Of a stretch of 21,170 bases of DNA, positions 17,063-21,170 are shown piece after piece. Origin of the DNA: Coptodactyla brooksi (lineage: Eukaryota; Arthropoda; Insecta; Coleoptera; Scarabaeidae). Position numbers and translations under genes: made by a program. The first letter of the stretch is position 1; each line of letters begins with the position of its first letter. The stretch lies in contig JAWQRM010000594.1 in assembly GCA_033557675.1 (NCBI GenBank), positions 1 to 21,170 of the forward strand, written 5' to 3'. The notes beneath the pieces are model-generated. The model saw nothing but the letters and a program-made list of their open reading frames with translations, was not told where the DNA came from and did no database searches.

Positions 17063-18822
17063 CTACATGTGTCAAAGGAGAAAAGGCAAAACATCCAGAA
17101 AAATATGTTTCAAGTGTAAGAAATTCGTTTTCCTACACAAACAGACAAACTTTAGGCATGTACAGTTCTTACTATCAGAAAAGAAATACAATATTCCTAT
17201 TTATTTAATATATGGGAACCTCTGAAATAGGGCCTTAAAGTTACCTTTACGACCCCTATTGCGGGGCTTACAACCTTTCTTTACCGAAAAAAAAGCTCCG
17301 TCTGGTAGTTGACCTTAATTGGATTCTAATGTTTGAGGAACGAAATTTGTTAGCTTCGTTTGATAAGGTCACAATAGATTGATGTCTGCGAGGTTTAACA
17401 AACAACGGGGGTGCCGCGTCGAAGCATTCGGAATAATAAAATCTACGGGGACGAGGGACCGTGTGTAGTTTTGTCACTGCATCAACGTCAATATTTAATA
17501 TTTCCGCGACACATAACGTTCCCAAGGGTTGCAAACCCTCCGGCGCCGCCACCATTTTATCTACCGTATTATGTCGCCTGTAAATTATTTGCTGTTTTCG
17601 CCTGCGTTCGATTTCGAGTACCGCGGCGTAAATTTAAAGTTAACAAATTGACTAATCCCTACGACTGCTTTTCGCAGCCTATAAATACCTTTTTCTTTCC
17701 GATTAAATTTACTTGAGATAACTTCTAAGATACGAGCTTAAAGAAATTATTCACAAAACGCCAATAATTTATGAAAGCGTTCATCCCCCGTTGCAAAAAA
17801 AAGAAAAAAGTTGATGAAAGGATTTTTTCCGCACTCGTTGTCGCGTTATCTCGTATACGCGGCGCGGAGGCAAAAACTGCTGCAACGATGCTAAATTATG
17901 CATAAGATATGTGACCTATCTTTGGTTCTTGCCTCGCTCAACTTGAATGGGGGTTGACGAACTCCCCACTTCATGTAGATTTTTGCATGGGCACGATGAA
18001 TATATAATAGGAAGTTTATTAACTGGGGCTTCGTCCGACCGCAAAGGTACACAGTTTTATGATTTTAGTTAATTAGGACGGCGGGGCAACTTAAATAATA
18101 CCGCCGGACGAAAATGGAACCGTAACTTTACGATTGTTCGCATTTGTCCTGCGTACGGTGCGCGAATTGGCCGCATAAAGGGATGACCAGAATTGTGTTT
18201 AATGGCCCCGTTGTCCTGGAATGTGTGGACGGTATATTGAAACAAACGGTGTCATTATCAAGGCTAATTGACTCAGAATTGAACAACTTTTATGCCCTAA
18301 CGCAATGTTTTAGCCTTTAATGTCTAACAAGGGAAGTGCCACAACTGTCACTCACCGATCTCGATGTAATTTGGTACAACGATAGAATGGGCAAAAATAA
18401 GGTTTACGTATTTTTTTTATATATGCGCTGTAAAAGCCCTTGGGGCGAGTAATAAAGGTTGCAAATTGAGGGAAAAAGTATTTATTCGCTTGTCTTTTGA
18501 AAACGAAGACTTATCGAAATGTGGTAAATGCAATCTTCAATATTCATTCATTTTTGAAGAGCTTTCTATTGATATATCACACATACACCATGTCCGCGTG
18601 AGTTTTTGAGAAAAATTTTTGATAATGACAGTCACTTGCTAAGTACTTGCTCATCAAGTGCAGCAATTTTTTTTGAGCACCTACCAGAATGTTGGAAAAC
18701 AGTAATAAATAGTCGGGGGAATGTACAATTGATTGATTGTTAAATTATTTTTTGCAAAAATTGTTTCGAACAAAAATTTAGAAAATTGAATATTAAATTT
18801 GTTAAACAAAAATAACCAAGTT
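17063..18822. other. Gene-free stretch, CpG-bearing unique DNA
   Basis: Overlapping frames on both strands (17268-17555 minus, 17411-17716 plus) encode nothing I recognise. 17400-18350 is non-repetitive and relatively CpG-rich, with small dyads such as GGCGG/CCGCC near 18080-18105. It is a candidate for regulatory DNA by composition only. 18360-18822 is AT-rich without a recognised feature. Confidence 0.5.
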
Positions 18823-19177
18823 GTGACGATAACTTTTTTATTAAATTAATTTTCTCCAACAGACTTCGGTATTCTATGATTTGTTGAATAATGATTTTTT
18901 AAATGATTAATGATAAAAAATAATTACTTGTGTTACTGGTGTAGAAAATAGAGCATCTTTTAAATGTGTGAAACAAAATTAATTTTCTTTCGACTAAATC
19001 AATTTTGTCATAAATTTGTGTACTGTATATAAATTTATTAAACAATAATCGTTCAAACGTAGAATAATCATTGATACTGTGAAAATAATTAATAGTATCG
19101 CTAGTCGAAAAAATAACCACTGTGGTATTATATGGATTTGTGACACTGACTTTTTTCTTAAATTAATTTTCTCTAAC
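18823..19177. repeat. Diverged direct repeat of a TTAAATTAATTTTCTC block
   Basis: GTGAC...TTAAATTAATTTTCTC...AAC occurs at 18823-18860 and 19140-19177, 317 bp apart. A weaker partial copy (AAATTAATTTTCTTTCGAC) sits at 18977-18995. It is probably an old simple duplication in AT-rich DNA. Two small minus-strand frames here are not recognised. Confidence 0.55.
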
Positions 19178-19287
19178 AAAAAAAAATAAAACTTAAACGA
19201 TTACTGATTGCCAAACTAATTTAGAACTGATGTATAATAATTAAAGTGTCCCTCAAGTCCTATAAGGACTTCAAAAATATTATAATA

Positions 19288-19351
19288 TACAGAGTGTTCC
19301 ATTTAAAAATCTGAAGTTTTGTAGTTTTTAGAATAAGCCGAACACCCTGTA
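19288..19351. mobile_element. 60-bp TA-flanked inverted-repeat mini-element
   Basis: CAGAGTGTTCC at the left and GGAACA-like, CCCTG-ended sequence at the right (19340-19349) are inverted copies of the CAGGGTGTT terminus of the 4071-4989 element. Both ends are flanked by TA (19288-19289, 19350-19351). Only about 60 bp remains, so it is either two fused termini after an internal deletion or a very short MITE. Confidence 0.55.
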
Positions 19352-19380
19352 TATTCGAAAGTATTTTCGAATAAAAACTT

Positions 19381-19485
19381 AATACCTCTATTTGTTTTTA
19401 GGAAAACAAGGCAACGACCCAGAAACCGTCAAGGTCGAAGAGTGGTCCTAGACATGGTGGAGCATTTAGGAGGCAGATTTATATT
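19381..19485 (+). pseudogene. piggyBac-like transposase fragment, copy 1 (frameshifted)
   Basis: One frame ends in QGRRVVLDMVEHLGGRFI. The preceding GNDPE is in another frame because one base is missing relative to copy 2. In piggyBac transposases a GQRVVLDLV-like strand and helix precede the second catalytic aspartate (the DNFFTS motif), which is not present here. The segment is a direct repeat of 19732-19837, offset by 351-352 bp. No transposase ends are seen. Confidence 0.6.
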
Positions 19486-19731
19486 TCTTTACATGTATTA
19501 TATAAAAAACAAAAATACGACTAATTTTTTAGATGGACAATGTAGAATTTACTGTGTGAGTGTATGAAATGTTTGATATCTTGAAAGTATTCTTCAGGTT
19601 CTGAAAAGAAGTTCGCAAAAAAATTGAAAAAACAAAAGTGATGGCAAAGTTTTGTCCGTGACTATAAGTTTTTGATTTTGTCATGTAGCAAGAAGGTTTT
19701 TCGGATCGGTAAATAGAAAAAACAATATACT

Positions 19732-19837
19732 TACGCCTCTATTTGTTTTTAGGGAAACAAAGCAACGACCCAGAAAAATGTCAAGGTCAAAGAGTGGTCC
19801 TAGACATGGTGGAGCATTTAGGAGATAGATTTATATT
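19732..19837 (+). pseudogene. piggyBac-like transposase fragment, copy 2
   Basis: The frame reads LGKQSNDPE, then KCQGQRVVLDMVEHLGDR, which fits the YTGK...GQRVVLDLV segment in the catalytic domain of piggyBac-like transposases. The match ends before the expected DNFFTS motif; the frame runs on into unrelated AT-rich sequence and stops near 19900. Because it keeps the frame that copy 1 has lost, it is nearer the ancestral state. Confidence 0.65.
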
Positions 19838-19921
19838 AACAAATAATATTAATTATATTATATACTTAATTTTTGAAGACCCACTCTATGTAGGCAGACA
19901 ATTTTGAATATTCTCGATAAT

Positions 19922-20074
19922 AAATTTATTGACGGAGGTGATAACAACGCAAAAAACACTTATTGGAGGTCCAGAGTAACGACAACAGGGTATTTCTCGA
20001 GCCAGTGGAAGGTAGTAGAGATTATCCCAATACATAAACGAGGTTTTAAGAAGTTTGGCTTAAAACCTGGACGG
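19922..20074 (+). pseudogene. LINE reverse-transcriptase fragment
   Basis: An open frame of about 50 residues contains TTTG followed by YFSSQWKVVEIIPIHKRG and ends at TGA after KPGR. Non-LTR reverse transcriptases have this early palm segment, G-x-x-P-x-x-W-K-x-x-x-I-x-P-I-x-K-x-G, just before the YRPIS motif. YRPIS itself is missing. It is therefore a short internal fragment. It lies on the plus strand, unlike the LINE tail at 14570-14790, and need not be the same family. Confidence 0.6.
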
Positions 20075-20970
20075 TGAATGTTTTGCGTATTAAGGCACAT
20101 ATTGGTAAGATGGGCAAACTATGGTATTTCGTGTCTTAATTAATTTCTGCATGAAATGGTACATAAAGGCGAGGGAGAGGAAGTTCTTTTCACCGATTGA
20201 AGCCATAGAAGTTCAAATCAAAGCTCCTTACGGATACTTTAAGGGTTTTTCCCCTTTATTTCCGCCTTATAGAAGATCGAGCGGGCTAGACCTTTTCGTG
20301 CATAAAGCGCTAATTTCTTCGGCAGGTTGCTCGTTGACCCGTAAAACCGGCAGGCAGGACTCTACTGTGTCCTCTCTACTAGATCGTTACTAATATTTTT
20401 ATCTCCCCTGTTTGGGGTTATTGATCTTTCAGACCTGGGCACGTAGGATGTACCGTAATTCTCCATATGGTGATGCAATTTTACAACCCCATCTGCGTTG
20501 TTAGTGCGCTACAACCTTGTCTGGCTCGTTTCATAAATTAACGTTTCCTAGCGACAAGCCCGAAAATACGCCACTTTTCCCTACTAAGCCGTAGCCCGAA
20601 ATTTTCAAACGAAACGCAGCGGACGCATCGAAATCTGGCTAATGGTTTCGAAAAGAACGTCGCGAGCTATTAAATTTCCCTACACAGCACGTTTTTGGGC
20701 ACTACATTTAGTAATAAATTCATTTTATACATTCTACTGGCATAAAAGTTCCATAAAGGCAGTTTTTATTTATTGGATCCTATGAATAAACGATGGTTTA
20801 CATAAAATATGAACGAGCCCCTCTTTTATACTACATTCCGTATCAGACAAGCCAGAATCGAATTGGAACTTTTTTTCTATCGATTTTGTATAAATACGAT
20901 AATAGTTGACGACCGGCGCAATGGAAGACTTCTTTTTTGAATATTAAATTAAAAATTGCCTGAAACTTAC
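20075..20970. other. Gene-free stretch
   Basis: A 90-codon plus-strand frame (20121-20393) encodes nothing I recognise. Whether it continues the LINE relic cannot be told. 20540-20690 is CpG-bearing unique DNA. Nothing else is identified. Confidence 0.5.
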
Positions 20971-21030
20971 CCCGTAATAACGTAAGGGACTTACCTGAAA
21001 CAAAAAGAAACAATTACAATGCATAGTAGG
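20965..21030 (-). promoter_or_regulatory. Candidate recursive splice site (ratchet point)
   Basis: On the minus strand a pyrimidine-rich run ending TTTTTGTTTCAG is followed directly by GTAAGT. A 3' splice site and a 5' splice site thus abut at 20994/20995. This is the arrangement of zero-length exons used in recursive splicing of long Drosophila introns. A second donor-like GTAAGT (20965-20970) lies just downstream, so a 24-nt microexon (20971-20994) is an alternative. No coding frame is open upstream on that strand, which argues against an ordinary coding exon ending in CAG. Confidence 0.45.
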
Positions 21031-21085
21031 ACAAAAATAGAACAGGGAAAGACCACACACTTAAAAAGAATTTAAATATTAAAAA

Positions 21086-21115
21086 GAAGGTTTAAAATTT
21101 AAATATTAAACCTTC
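21086..21115. repeat. Near-perfect 30-bp palindrome
   Basis: GAAGGTTTAAAATTT and AAATATTAAACCTTC are reverse complements except for one base pair and have no spacer. TTAAAAAGAA occurs three times around it (21061, 21079 and 21135 regions). It lies upstream of the candidate ratchet point on the minus strand. Confidence 0.85.
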
Positions 21116-21170
21116 AACTACCCTATTAATATTATTAAAAAGAAATTTTTAACTAGAACTAACAAACACC

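Noticed and set aside
20121..20393. 90-codon plus-strand frame after the LINE fragment
   Set aside because: No reverse-transcriptase or other motif could be recognised, so it is not added to the LINE relic.

Overview
The window looks like gene-poor, AT-rich nuclear DNA from an arthropod, most likely an insect. The evidence is the set of transposon relics (piggyBac-like transposase pieces, two LINE pieces, TA-flanked inverted-repeat elements), the absence of any bacterial-style gene packing, and CpG dinucleotides that do not look depleted. I cannot fix the order or species. No open reading frame reads as a cellular protein. The longest one (163 codons, minus strand, 14882-15373) is a by-product of a minisatellite. 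The window is intergenic or lies inside a long intron. A strong juxtaposed 3'/5' splice-site motif on the minus strand at 20994/20995 favours the intron of a minus-strand gene.

Layout. 1-4070 is mostly unique sequence with one hammerhead-like hairpin cluster (1794-1873) and one copy of a short dispersed repeat (2952-2998). 4071-4989 is a complete 915-bp inverted-repeat element with a TA duplication, whose interior is filled with AT-rich minisatellites. 5690-12505 carries five dispersed short palindromes resembling NRF-1/Ewg sites. 6697-6884 is a cluster of CTCF-like motifs with one PHO/YY1-like motif. 7753-9407 is a tandem segmental duplication (about 0.8 kb per copy) with a nearly invariant core. 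10628-11883 is a modular repeat block dense in TGACCTTGA, the FTZ-F1/ERR-type nuclear receptor half-site. 14009-14038 is a perfect 30-bp palindrome.

14391-14833 holds a piggyBac-like fragment and the 3' end of a LINE on the opposite strand. 14970-17010 is a satellite-like region: a degenerate TTCCAAAAAGTAACAG minisatellite, a 21-bp tandem repeat, and a three-copy 0.7-0.9 kb tandem array that ends just before a CTCF-like site (17048-17061). 17063-18820 is unique DNA, richer in CpG up to about 18350. 19290-20074 contains a 60-bp TA-flanked mini-element, two parallel piggyBac fragments and a LINE reverse-transcriptase fragment. The right end carries the splice-site pair and a near-perfect 30-bp palindrome.

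No genes can be shown to work together here. The functional candidates are all non-coding: the possible recursive splice site, the CTCF/PHO-like cluster, the nuclear-receptor half-site block and the dispersed palindromes. All motif and homology calls were made by eye; none was searched against a database.
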